The notes under the pieces are model-generated. The model worked only from the letters and a program-made list of their open reading frames with translations. It ran no database searches and was not told the origin of the DNA. A program made the translations under genes and the position numbers. From Anastatus disparis (Eukaryota > Arthropoda > Insecta > Hymenoptera > Eupelmidae), in the NCBI GenBank assembly GCA_017163975.1, contig JAFFSR010000249.1, positions 6,554,001-6,618,000 on the forward strand: DNA of 64,000 nt, read 5' to 3'. How positions within the stretch are numbered: the stretch's first letter is position 1; each line of letters opens with the position of its first letter. Positions 54,876 to 64,000 of the stretch are shown here, piece by piece.

Positions 54876-55932
54876 AATCTATGAAGCAGGGAATTAATTA
54901 AAACATCTAGTTACCTACATCTGAGAAATTATTTTTTAATTTAAATGATCAAATCAAATCGAAGTGATTCTTTCGCTTTGAGAAATCTTTTCTGTCAATA
55001 TATATACGGCTGATTCCATTCAGATTCATGTAGGCCGTCACTGATCGAATTTTTTTATTTCTTCAAAGTAATAAAAATACCTTCTATTATGTATATGAAA
55101 ATAAAATGCACCTCGTAGAATGCTCAAAAAAAATTTTTTTTTTTACTACAGCAATTTTAGTGTTGGATGTGAAAACGAAAATTCAAAAATTGAAAATGAA
55201 CCTCTACTTTTAAATGACTATAGCTCCGTCAATTTTAACCTTTTTGGGCGTTCTTTTAACAAAAGTGTGCGGAATTCTGTCTAGTTTAAAATGCAATCTC
55301 GATTTTTGTAATACAATTTGATCTCACTGAGTTATTTACGAAAAACCGAAAAAGGCGATTTTTTTCAAACACGATTTTCTCAAAAACTATATTTTTTTTT
55401 TGAAATTTTCATATGATTTTATACATAAAAAATACTAACTTTTAGGGTAGGTGAGAATATGCGATTTTGCCTTATTTTTTTTAACAGATTTTTAAACGTT
55501 TTTTTTTATATTTTCGATTTTAAAACATTGATACCATGGCGCATCGTACTATTTTTCCAACTTTACGTGTTCTTACAACTATTTTTATGCTTTTATTTAT
55601 TAATATATCAAAAATATCAACAATAATCTTTAAAATAAACCCCGGATCGAATATTTTGATCAATTAGAACCAAAGTTATAACGATTTCAAGTTTAAAAAA
55701 AAATGCTGAAACTTTAAATAAATGTGATATTTACATTAAGGAAACGCAATTTTCGTTAAAGATTAAAATCCGAAGATATAAATTTTTTAATTTAAAAAAA
55801 AAGTTATTTTGATGAAAGTATACATAACCATTTATCCTCTTTTTATAATACATTACTATAATAAAATTTTTTTTTTGAAGAATATAATTTTTTTATCAGT
55901 TTGAATTTCGCGCCTAGAATTTGAATTTATTT
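54876..55932. other. AT-rich spacer left of the gypsy LTR
   Basis: Poly-A/T runs and no supported gene. Confidence 0.4.
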
Positions 55933-56241
55933 TGTAGGGAGTTGACACATGTCACTGTGGGCACATACACATAGAAATGTGTAGAGTATATGTAAGTGCC
56001 ACGCGCACCCTGTGGTACGCAAGCGAGCGACGGCAAGTAAGCCGAGACTAGTAGATGCGTGCGGACTGGTGAGACACAGCATGCTCAACCTCTGACGAGA
56101 TAGGTCTCTTTTGTTCACTTGTACTCTCAGGTAATATTTAAGCAGCGAAATAAAGACGAGGCATTCCTTATACTTACAGAGTTTGGTTATTTCACCATCC
56201 TCTACCTCATCTTCCTAGTATCTTGTGCCAGGAGGCACACA
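55933..56241 (+). repeat. 5' LTR of CsRn1-type gypsy
   Basis: TGTAGGGAGTTGACACATG starts and GGAGGCACACA ends a 309-bp block with TG..CA termini. It contains an AATAAAG polyadenylation-type signal at about 56149 and a start-site-like region before it. The primer binding site follows one base later. No matching 3' LTR was found before 62340. Confidence 0.7.
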
Positions 56242-56242
56242 G

Positions 56243-56259
56243 TGGTGACCCCGACGACC
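56243..56259 (+). promoter_or_regulatory. Primer binding site, tRNA-Trp type
   Basis: TGGTGACCCCGACGACC begins with TGG, the complement of the CCA end. The next bases resemble the tRNA-Trp acceptor complement used by CsRn1-clade elements. It marks the start of minus-strand DNA synthesis. Confidence 0.7.
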
Positions 56260-57692
56260 AACGAGAGGAAAAGGAGCGACGAGGCAGCTAGCAGCGACCG
56301 GAAGGAAGCGAGCAAAGGCGCCTGAAGCAACACGTGGTTTTGTAAAGAAAAAGGTAAAATTTCTGACTACACGTGGCCGCGAACAAAGAGCTTAGTCTCT
56401 TATATAATATATAATAAAATAATTTCTTTTCTTGTAAAATAGAAACAGTTTTCTTTTAGAAAATAGAAGAGAGGCGATAATCTCTAATAAAAATAAAATT
56501 AAAATAACTTGTAATGCTCAGTGCGGTGGAGCAAAAATAAAAAAAAAAAATTTGTAAAACTAATAGCGATCGTGCGTTTTTTTACTAATATAGTTATAAG
56601 CTAATATATATAATATAAATAAAAGTGAGAAGCTGAATCTTTTCGCGATTCACGCAGGCGAGTGGTAATTGGGTTTTCTTTCTCTTTTATTTTGGGTGGT
56701 TATGAGCGCTTCAGGTAAAAGGGAGAGTGCCACTCTAAAGGACTTGTCCTCTAATCTAGCACTCAAACGGACACCTTGAGGTTGCTCAAAAGGAGAAGCC
56801 AATAGTAATTAGTAATAATTAATATTTTTTTGTGATTGCCTGTGTGGATTGGGGGGAGTAATAGGTAAAAAGAAAAAAACATAACCATATCACGTGCAAA
56901 AAGCACGAAGAATATATATATTTTTTAAGTGCAAAAAGCACGTAGAACACATATAAGCACGGAAAATACACATTCTTCCCACGTGCTAAAGCGTATATAT
57001 ATGTGTGTATAAAGAATACAGGGTTTTATAATGTGCAAAAAGCACGGAAAAAAGGCATATTAAGAAGAGTAGCCTTGATTGTGCGGGTATATAAAAGAGA
57101 TAGTTAGAAAATCGCGAGTATATGTGTGCGTAAAAGAAATTTTGAGAATCGCGAGTGTTGTATGTAAAATATTCAAACCGAAAATTCTGGAAACCGTTAG
57201 GACGCGAAAATAAAAGTTTGTTTTCCTTTTAAACAAAGCGAAGTGATTTAAGGTTAAATGTTGTGTGCGCGTAAATAAAGTAGAGTCGCGAAAGTAAATA
57301 GATAAGTCCTTGAAGAGGATTAAATAACGTTTATAAAGAAAGATAAACAGAGCGCACACATCATCGAAGTTAGTATTATTTTTGAAGGTTATTGTAACGG
57401 AAATTAATAATCGTAATATTTTAAGAAATTTATTTGTTAATTTATTTTATTTATTGTATCGTATTAATCTATTATTTTAATTTATTTGACTTATTTATTT
57501 ACGTATTTTATTTATATTTTTTAATAGTTTTGTTCTGTGATTTTGTTTTATTTAATTTATTTCGTGAAGTCACATATATTTTTTTAACAATCTAGTCAAA
57601 AAGAAAAAAAAGACTGATAAGTGTTAAAGGAAATAGATAGGATAGCTCGCTATAAGAAATCGTTTATAGGACATAACCTTAAATCACGACAA
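56260..57692 (+). other. Long 5' leader of the gypsy element with repeated stem-loops
   Basis: About 1.4 kb without a gene. Three identical GTGCAAAAAGCAC hairpins lie at 56894-56906, 56929-56941 and 57033-57045, with a related CACGTGC word at about 56989. They could serve RNA packaging or translation. The 68-residue frame at 56119-56325 crosses the LTR boundary and is not a gene. Confidence 0.6.
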
Positions 57693-59114
57693 ATGAATAG
57701 TTTTAAAAGTAATAATATCGAAATAAAGGATGGTAAAGATAATGATAGCGAAACGAGTGAAGCGGGATACATATCAACGGTACGTAATAGTACGCCGAAA
57801 AAAAATGAAAAAGAAAATGAACGCGATCGGTATAGAGAGCAAATAGACTTTAATAGAATGTACGCATTAGGAAATAATAGTTTAAAAGGAAACGACGGAT
57901 TAGAAGAGGTATTAATTAAAGAAACAAGAAAAATAGATGAACAATACAAACGAAAGTTCGAAGAATTAAAGAATTATTACGAAAATTATATGCAGTCGTT
58001 AAAGAAAAAAATAGAAACGTTAGAGGGAGATAGTAACAGACAAAAGGCGTACGGAAATAACGCGATGCATACAGACGACAACACTCGCGCGCAAAGGTTA
58101 GACGGAAATATTCAAGCAAACGATAATAGGTTAGAGTTTCAACAATTAGCACAGGGTAGCTTATTGCAATTCCGGCAGATTAATTTTCCCTTTTGGAAAC
58201 ACGATCCGGAAACGTGGTTTGAACTGTTCGAAAAACAAATGCAATTACAAAACGTAAATGAGGATAGTGTAGGTTTTATGCTGTTGATCGCGAATCTAGA
58301 TAGAGACGTAGTTCGTGAGACATCGAACTTAGTTAAAACATTGAAAAACGGACAAAGATACAACGGTGTAAGGGATTTTTTATTAGAGAAACACGGACAG
58401 TCACAAGAGGAGCGTTTTAATAGGTTATTTGGAAAATGTCGCGAGCAAGAAAAACCTTCCGACTTCCTAAGGGAAATGTTAGACGTAGCAGGCCAAAATA
58501 TAAAAAGAGAGGTTATCTTAAAAGCCTGGAAATATAATCTACCCCCAAAAATAAAAAAGATTTTGTTAGGCGAAATAAACCTACGAAATGAATCATCCAT
58601 GGTAAACCGTGCCGATAAAATTTATAAAAATGAACTCAAAGAGGTCGGTAAAGTAGGAACCGTTAACGCAGTTGACCATACGTGGGTAGATACGTCGCAT
58701 GATAATCAGCCGGGTGTAGGTAAAGTAGATAGGGTAGGTAATGTAGAAAAAATTGATTTAGATGCGCACATAGCAGCGATAGTAGAAAAGACAATCGATA
58801 AAGTAGAGGGGAAATCAAGAGGGCAGCACAAGACAGACCGACCGGCATATGATAAATATAGGAGTAGAAGTAGGGAGAGACATAAGAGACACTTATGCAT
58901 ATTTCATAGAAAATACGGCAATAAAGCGTATAAGTGCTCTAAACCCTGTGAGTGGGTAAATGACGAAGTAAAAAATAGATCAGTCTCCCCGAGGAGAAAA
59001 GAGGAAAGGCATCGGTCAAAATCTCCTGGTAGAAATATTAAAAGGAGTAATAGCGTTAAAGACAATCAGTACGCGAAAGGCAGAGAACATTTAAACTCAC
59101 GGACCGGCGAGTAG
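57693..59114 (+). CDS. gag: Gag of CsRn1-type gypsy
   Basis: The structural protein of the retrotransposon particle. I take the ATG at 57693; the frame is open slightly upstream without another ATG. The order is a charged Lys/Asn/Glu-rich N-terminus, a coiled coil (about 57950-58020; FEELKNYYENYMQSLKKKIE), a capsid domain beginning FPFWKHDPETWFELFEKQ (about 58185-58235) and a basic Arg/Ser-rich C-terminus. It carries a CHCC-type zinc motif (LCIFHRKYGNKAYKCSKPC, about 58893-58950) instead of the usual CCHC knuckle, as known for the CsRn1 clade. The frame is uninterrupted. It ends just after a -1 frameshift signal leading to pol. Confidence 0.85.
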   Translation: MNSFKSNNIEIKDGKDNDSETSEAGYISTVRNSTPKKNEKENERDRYREQIDFNRMYALGNNSLKGNDGLEEVLIKETRKIDEQYKRKFEELKNYYENYMQSLKKKIETLEGDSNRQKAYGNNAMHTDDNTRAQRLDGNIQANDNRLEFQQLAQGSLLQFRQINFPFWKHDPETWFELFEKQMQLQNVNEDSVGFMLLIANLDRDVVRETSNLVKTLKNGQRYNGVRDFLLEKHGQSQEERFNRLFGKCREQEKPSDFLREMLDVAGQNIKREVILKAWKYNLPPKIKKILLGEINLRNESSMVNRADKIYKNELKEVGKVGTVNAVDHTWVDTSHDNQPGVGKVDRVGNVEKIDLDAHIAAIVEKTIDKVEGKSRGQHKTDRPAYDKYRSRSRERHKRHLCIFHRKYGNKAYKCSKPCEWVNDEVKNRSVSPRRKEERHRSKSPGRNIKRSNSVKDNQYAKGREHLNSRTGE

Positions 59115-59130
59115 ACGAGGTGAACTCGTC
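59090..59130 (+). promoter_or_regulatory. -1 ribosomal frameshift signal between gag and pol
   Basis: The heptamer T TTA AAC (59090-59096) is in phase with gag codons, and pol is in the -1 frame. The gag stop is at 59112-59114. A small hairpin GACGAG/CTCGTC at about 59114-59130 follows. This is the classic slippery sequence; the spacer to the hairpin (17 nt) is longer than usual. Confidence 0.7.
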
Positions 59131-62100
59131 GGAAAAAGAAAGCATATGCCTCCACGTTGTCGATAGAACAACTAAAGAAACGTTCTTAGTTGATACAGGC
59201 GTGGAAGTCTCCTTGGTACCAAAAGAGAAAAGTAGTAAAAAGAAAGCAACGTCCGTAAGGCTATATGCAGCCAATAATACGCGGATAACTACATATGGTG
59301 TGGTCTATAAAGAACTGGACCTGGGTTTTAGCATGAAAGTTAAATGGACGTTCATAGTGGCTGACGTTCCATATGCTATTATGGGCGGCGATATCATCCA
59401 GCATTATCACTTGCTTGCAGATCTAACCAGACGCAGGTTGGTGAATGCTAACACGGGTGAATCGATCGCAGGCACTGCAAAGAAAGTTAAGTACGTGCAG
59501 GTGTCTTTGATAAACCCAGAGACCAAATATGCGGAAATAATTAAGAAATTTCCAACGGTAGTAGGCCTAGAAAAGCCGAAAAGCATTAATAAAAAAGACG
59601 TAGTGCACCATATAAAAACAATAGGACCGCCAGTGGCACAGAAGCCAAGACGACTGGCACCTGAAAAGCTGCAAGCAGCTAAAAAAGAATTTGAGAAATG
59701 GTGCAAAGAAGGCATGTGTAGACCTTCTAAGAGCCCTCGGGCAACACCAATACACATGGTACCAAAGAAGAACGGTGAATGGAGGATTTGTGGAGACTAC
59801 CGCAAGCTGAACGTTGTTACGGTACCAGATAAGTACCCAAATCTGCATGACTTCGCGTCTAACTTAGAAGAAAAAACAATCTTTTCAGCATTGGATTTGG
59901 AAAAAGCGTTTTTACAAATGCCTATATATCCAGACGACGTACCTAAAACAGCGGTAATTACTCCATTCGGATTATATGAATTTTTTGTCATGACTTTCAG
60001 ATTCAGGAACGCCGCCCAGACGTTCCAGCGATACATTAACCAGGCCATGAGCGACCTGGATTTTGTATTCACTTTCGTGGATGATATCTTGGTTGCGTCC
60101 TCGTCAGAGAAGGAGCACCAAAAACATCTAAAGATCGTCTTAGATAGGCTGGAAAAATTCCACCTTAAACTGAATCTCGATAAATGCCAGTTTGGAGTAA
60201 CAGAATTTATTTTCTTAGGGCATCAGATAGACAAAAATGGATTCAAACCAGATCCATCGAAAATAGAAGCTATCAGAGCCTTTAAGAAACTAAAGACTAA
60301 AGATGAGATGAGAAGATTCTTGGGTATGGTAAACTTCTATAGAAAAAGCTTGCCAAAAGCCGCAGAGGTACAGATGTTCTTTAGTAGCCACAATAAAAGA
60401 TATTAAAAAGGAGGATAAACAACCAGTGGAATGGACAATGGAAGCAGAACAGGCGTTTAAGAAGATAAAAGAAGAATTAGTCAACGTCGCGTATCTTGCG
60501 TTTCCAGCGAAAAATGCTGAAGTTAGGTTAGTTTTGGATGCATCGAATTTTGCGATCGGTGCATCGTTAGAGCAGAAAGTAGGTAGCAAATGGAAACCAC
60601 TAGCATTCTTTTCGAAAAAGTTTACCCCCGCACAGTCGAGGTACTCCACTTATGATCGTGAATTAATGGCTATCTATGAAGCAGTAAAATACTTCAGTTA
60701 TTATTTAGAAGGTAGAGAAATAAAAATTTATACCGACCATAAACCTCTAATATATGCAATGGATCAAAGTTTAGACAGTTTTCCAGCTCTTAGGGCACGT
60801 AAATTAGCATATATAGCAGAGTTTAACGTAAAAATATGCTATTTGCCAGGAAAGAGTAACGTGGTAGCTGACATGCTATCGAGAATAGATGATTTTAGAT
60901 TGCCCACAGCATTTTCGTTAGATGAAATAGCTAAGTATCAAAAGGAAGATCAGCAGCTGCAGGAGATAATAGATGATCCTCAGCATCAACTGAAACTGGT
61001 TAAGTTACAGTATGGTGCAGAAAATACACCATTTTACTGCAAAATAGCTCAAGAAACTCTCAGACCATACATACCTGGGGTGTTGAGAGCAACCATCTTT
61101 GATCTTTTCCACAATAAAAGTGTACATCCATCTGCTAGATCAACTAGCAAGATGATAAGAAAGCAATATGTGTGGCGAAACATGAATAAGCACATTACAT
61201 CATGGTGCAGAGCATGCGAAGAATGCCAACGGTCAAAGGTCACAAGGGAGAATAAATTTCTACCTTTGAAATTTAGCGAACCAGATGGGCGTTTTACACA
61301 CGTGCATGTCGACATAGTAGGACCGTTGCCACCTAGCCAAGGGTATATCCTAACCATGATTGATAGGTATACTAGGTGGCCGAAGGCGGTACCTCTAGAT
61401 GAGATATCGGCTTCTGTAGTCGCACGCGCTTTTTATGACACGTGGGTATCACGTTTCGGCGCTCCAGTCATCATAACGACCGACCAGGGCAGACAATTTG
61501 AATCTTCCTTGTTCCAGGCACTATTAGAACTTATAGGCTGCAAAAGAATACACACAACAGCTTATCATCCAGCAGCCAACGGTATGGTAGAGAGGTGGCA
61601 CCGTGATCTTAAGGCGGCACTTATGTGTCATATGGTGGGACCAGAATGGTCTAGAGTCCTGCCAACAATATTACTTGGGTTGAGAACGCGAATTCGTAAA
61701 AACACGGAAGCCAGTCCTGCTGAATTTGTATATGGGACACCTCTCACGATACCTGGTGATATGTGTGACTTCAGAGAAACGGATGTAAGAGATCAAAATC
61801 TGTTTCTATCAGAATTTAAAGAGTACATGGACGAGGTTAGGCCTGTACCAGTGAGTCACAACAATGCCACAAAAGCATTTGTGTTTAAAGATCTTGATAA
61901 ATGCACACATGTGTGGGAAAGGATCAGAGCAGTAAAATCTCCATTAGTGCAACCATATACCAGACCATAAAAGGTAGTGTCAAGGCACGAAAACGGCCGG
62001 AACTTCGTAATAAAAAAAGGAAATAAGGATCTTACGGTAGATATGGAGAGGCTTAAACCAGCGTATTTAATCAGAAATGAAGAGGAAAATAGTGAAATCG

Positions 62101-62339
62101 ATACTAATGGTCGTAGTATAATAACTGAAGATAGTCAAATAGAAGAAAATCAGATGGACGAACAACAAGAAAGTACAAATGTTGTGAACGACGGAAACGA
62201 TGTTATAAGAACGCACGTAGAAGTGCATAATGAGTCTCCACCAGAGCAACGAGCAAGTTATGACACAATTGAACATGTCAATGAAGAAATTTTAATAATG
62301 ACGAATTGCAAAGCAATTATAGTGCTACGTACATTATAT
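59097..62339 (+). pseudogene. pol: Pol of CsRn1-type gypsy: protease, RT, RNase H, integrase; two lesions
   Basis: The protease active site is FLVDTGVEVSLVP (about 59187-59225). RT includes HMVPKKNGEWRICGDYRKLN (about 59752-59812), FSALDLEKAFLQMPI (about 59883-59927) and FTFVDDILVAS (about 60070-60102). RNase H has LVLDASNFAIGA (about 60530-60565), DREL and YTDHKPL (about 60730-60750). The integrase zinc motif HPSARS..CRACEECQ spans about 61125-61232. The rve core has HVDIVGPL (about 61305), TTDQGRQFE (about 61478) and ANGMVERWH (about 61575), so all three acidic residues are present, and the C-terminal tail ends ERLKPAYL (about 62045-62070). Lesions: a frame change near 60376-60385 and a TAA at 61968-61970. 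The rest is well preserved, suggesting a fairly young insertion. Confidence 0.9.
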
Positions 62340-62655
62340 TGTACGTATATTATAATATACAACATAAAATAAGGTAGAAACTCAGAGAAATGCGACTCCG
62401 AGTTTCCGGACCAAGAGTCGCACGATGCGCGAAGTGCTGATTCGGCACTTCGTCGCGGGCAACTTACATCGTCGTTTTAGACGACGACGAGCGACAGACC
62501 ATCGCCGGACGCGTTAGAGTAAAGTAGTAACTAGTCTCTCTCTCACTGTAATTACTTTTATAATAAATAACAGATAACTTCATATTAATTCTCTTGTAAT
62601 TATTTTACATCCTCACACTCCCCATAGGAGTGCGTATCAAGAATCCCACGTAACA
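62340..62655 (+). repeat. 5' LTR of a second gypsy element
   Basis: A TG start at about 62340 and CACGTAACA end delimit about 316 bp directly before a primer site. It contains AATAAATAA (about 62561) and two strong hairpins, GCGAAGTGC / GCACTTCGTCGC (about 62437-62458) and CGTCGT / ACGACG (about 62470-62490). The start is chosen only from the TG and is less certain than the end. It lies where the 3' end of the first element should be. Confidence 0.6.
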
Positions 62656-62658
62656 TTT

Positions 62659-62676
62659 TGGTGGCAGCGGTGTGGG
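62659..62676 (+). promoter_or_regulatory. Primer binding site of the second gypsy, tRNA-Leu-like
   Basis: TGGTGGCAGCGGTGTGGG starts three bases after the LTR end. It resembles complements of insect tRNA-Leu 3' ends, but the tRNA assignment is tentative. It differs from the primer site at 56243, so the two LTRs belong to different elements. Confidence 0.6.
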
Positions 62677-63487
62677 ATACGCAGTGAGGTTTTAGAAAAA
62701 AATAAAATTTTTTTAAGAAATAAACTTAAAGCGCGTTTTTTAGAAAAAAAAGAGAGAGAGAGGTGATTTGATTAATTGGACAGCGAGCAAATAGATTTTT
62801 AGCAAATAGAACAAGAAGAAGGAGGAAGGAAGGAAGGAAGGAAGGACATCCGAGAATATTATCCGAAGAAATGAGAGTGTTTATTCTGCTGCTCACTCTA
62901 TACTGTAACAGGTAGGTAGAAATTAAGTAATACATAAAGTGTCCCAAAGCGTAGTGTAGCACACAAAAAAAAATAATCTTTTAAAATAATCTTTTTAATC
63001 GTTAGATAAAATTGATCAGTGCGTGAATATAATTACGAAAACCAACAGTGTCGACCGGTAATAATAAATATTTAAAAATTATATGTAATTTTGTGGAAAA
63101 AAAATTAAATTCAAACAAGCGAGTGCGTGCAAATAATAAATTTCAATATCCGGGTTATTCATTAAATTTTTTCTTTTTCTTCAATTTTCAAAAAAAGTCT
63201 AATTAATTTCAAAAGCATATTATCAAAAATTATTATAAATATATTAGCTTATTTACGTGATCAAATAATAAATTTTGCAGTAAAGAAGAGAATTTAAATA
63301 GAAGGAGTTAACGTTGGATTATATTAATTTGATAGTTGATTTGTAACGTTAACGTTTACGGCAAGGTTAATTAATTATCAGCGCGCATAAGGAAACGTAA
63401 ACGCTTCACCTTCTCACGCGTAATTTAAAAAGCAGTAATAAAAATTTTGAGAAAAAAAATTAGATTGTAAAATCTTATTTATCGAAT
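62677..63487 (+). other. Leader of the second gypsy element
   Basis: About 0.8 kb without a gene, AT-rich, with a GGAA microsatellite at 62824-62846 and an AGAGAGAGAG run at 62750. Confidence 0.6.
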
Positions 63488-64000
63488 ATGTCGCTCATCA
63501 ATTTATTTTCGAAAAAGGACGGAAAAGCGAGACGTAGAGGACGTTCGTTGTCTCCTATTAGAGGTTCGCGTAGTGAAGAAATCTTAGCCGAATTCGGGAA
63601 CGAAAGGATATCATTTCCGACCATGTCACAGAACACGGTGTATATGCCAATGTACACTCCAAGATACGGTGAAAATTTAACAGTCAATTTGTCAGAGAAA
63701 GAAATGAAAGAATTGAATGAAAAATACAAAAGAGCCGCGTCTCAGGGTTTCGAATTACCCAAAGAATCATTAAACATTATGAAAGAAAGAAACATAGTAA
63801 GTAACGGCACGCTCCCACGGAATAAAAGGGAAACCGAGACTCAAAAATCGAAATCAGAGGAAAGCCCGAAAACCAACGAAACGTGGTTAACATACGCGAA
63901 CCAGGGCCCGAACCAGCTAGCTTATCCTTCGATACCATACAATTACGCGAGTTTTCCGCAACAAATTCCACAACCGTGGAGTAATATGATACCAGCTCAA
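63488..64000 (+). CDS. gag: Gag of the second gypsy element, N-terminal part (runs off window)
   Basis: An ATG at 63488 opens a frame of 171 codons with no stop to the window end. The start MSLINLFSKKDGKARRRGRS is basic. Then come a charged helix (NLSEKEMKELNEKYKRA, about 63680-63735), a polar region and a Pro/Gln/Tyr-rich part (about 63890-64000). Position after an LTR and primer site identifies it as a gypsy Gag; the conserved capsid and zinc regions would lie beyond the window. Unlike its surroundings it is rich in CG-containing codons, as in the first gypsy gag. Confidence 0.75.
   Translation, partial: MSLINLFSKKDGKARRRGRSLSPIRGSRSEEILAEFGNERISFPTMSQNTVYMPMYTPRYGENLTVNLSEKEMKELNEKYKRAASQGFELPKESLNIMKERNIVSNGTLPRNKRETETQKSKSEESPKTNETWLTYANQGPNQLAYPSIPYNYASFPQQIPQPWSNMIPAQ

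Noticed and set aside
55927..56325. Open frames over the 5' LTR and primer site
   Set aside because: They cross LTR landmarks (polyadenylation signal, primer site) and have no similarity to Gag.
1..64000. tRNA, rRNA or bacterial-type operon features
   Set aside because: No cloverleaf-like sequence, rRNA similarity or gene cluster with ribosome binding sites was noticed; the mobile-element content is that of an animal nuclear genome.

Overview
The window is eukaryotic, AT-rich nuclear DNA from an arthropod, most likely an insect and possibly a hymenopteran. This rests on the mobile-element mix (CsRn1-type and env-bearing Ty3/gypsy elements, Jockey/CR1-like LINEs, a Penelope-like element, a Polinton/Maverick, Helitrons, hAT and many foldback MITEs) and on one host exon that encodes part of an insect-type ryanodine receptor. 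There are no operons, rRNAs, tRNAs or CRISPR arrays that I can see. Almost every other coding stretch is a transposon gene, most of them broken.

Layout. 0-5 kb: a degenerate ~180-bp repeat array, then a dead gypsy integrase followed by an env-like glycoprotein gene resembling jingchuvirus glycoproteins. 5.2-7 kb: palindromic MITEs. 7.2-11.5 kb: a nearly full-length but broken LINE. 11.5-20.4 kb: a Polinton remnant with a protein-primed DNA polymerase B (minus), a packaging ATPase (minus) and a retroviral-type integrase (plus). It is cut by a TA-flanked palindromic MITE with two TTAA-flanked MITEs inside it, by another TTAA MITE, by a GAA/TTC-rich satellite-like array, and by a hAT-type element made of a palindromic minisatellite with a perfect 8-bp target duplication. 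20.8-27.7 kb: small hairpin elements, very AT-rich DNA, and a cluster of Helitron ends with a G-rich tract and a second copy of the ~180-bp array. 29.3-31.6 kb: a LINE on the minus strand lacking its RT. 32.2-34.7 kb: a Penelope-like element with an inverted copy of its GIY-YIG end. 35.5-37.1 kb: another LINE fragment.

38-55 kb is presumably intronic or intergenic sequence around the ryanodine receptor exon (41409-41721, minus). It is filled with foldback MITEs, many of which can be delimited to the base by TA, TTAA or TTA target duplications, plus a broken multicopy arthropod protein gene that was itself invaded by a MITE which was later invaded by another. 55.9-62.3 kb: a fairly young CsRn1-clade gypsy with a 5' LTR, a tRNA-Trp-type primer site, gag, a canonical TTTAAAC -1 frameshift site, and pol with two lesions. 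62.3 kb to the end: the LTR, primer site, leader and 5' part of gag of a second gypsy element, which appears to have inserted into or replaced the 3' end of the first.

The transposon genes do not form one system. The informative content is the stratigraphy: which element landed in which, and the self-documenting empty sites that palindromic elements preserve.
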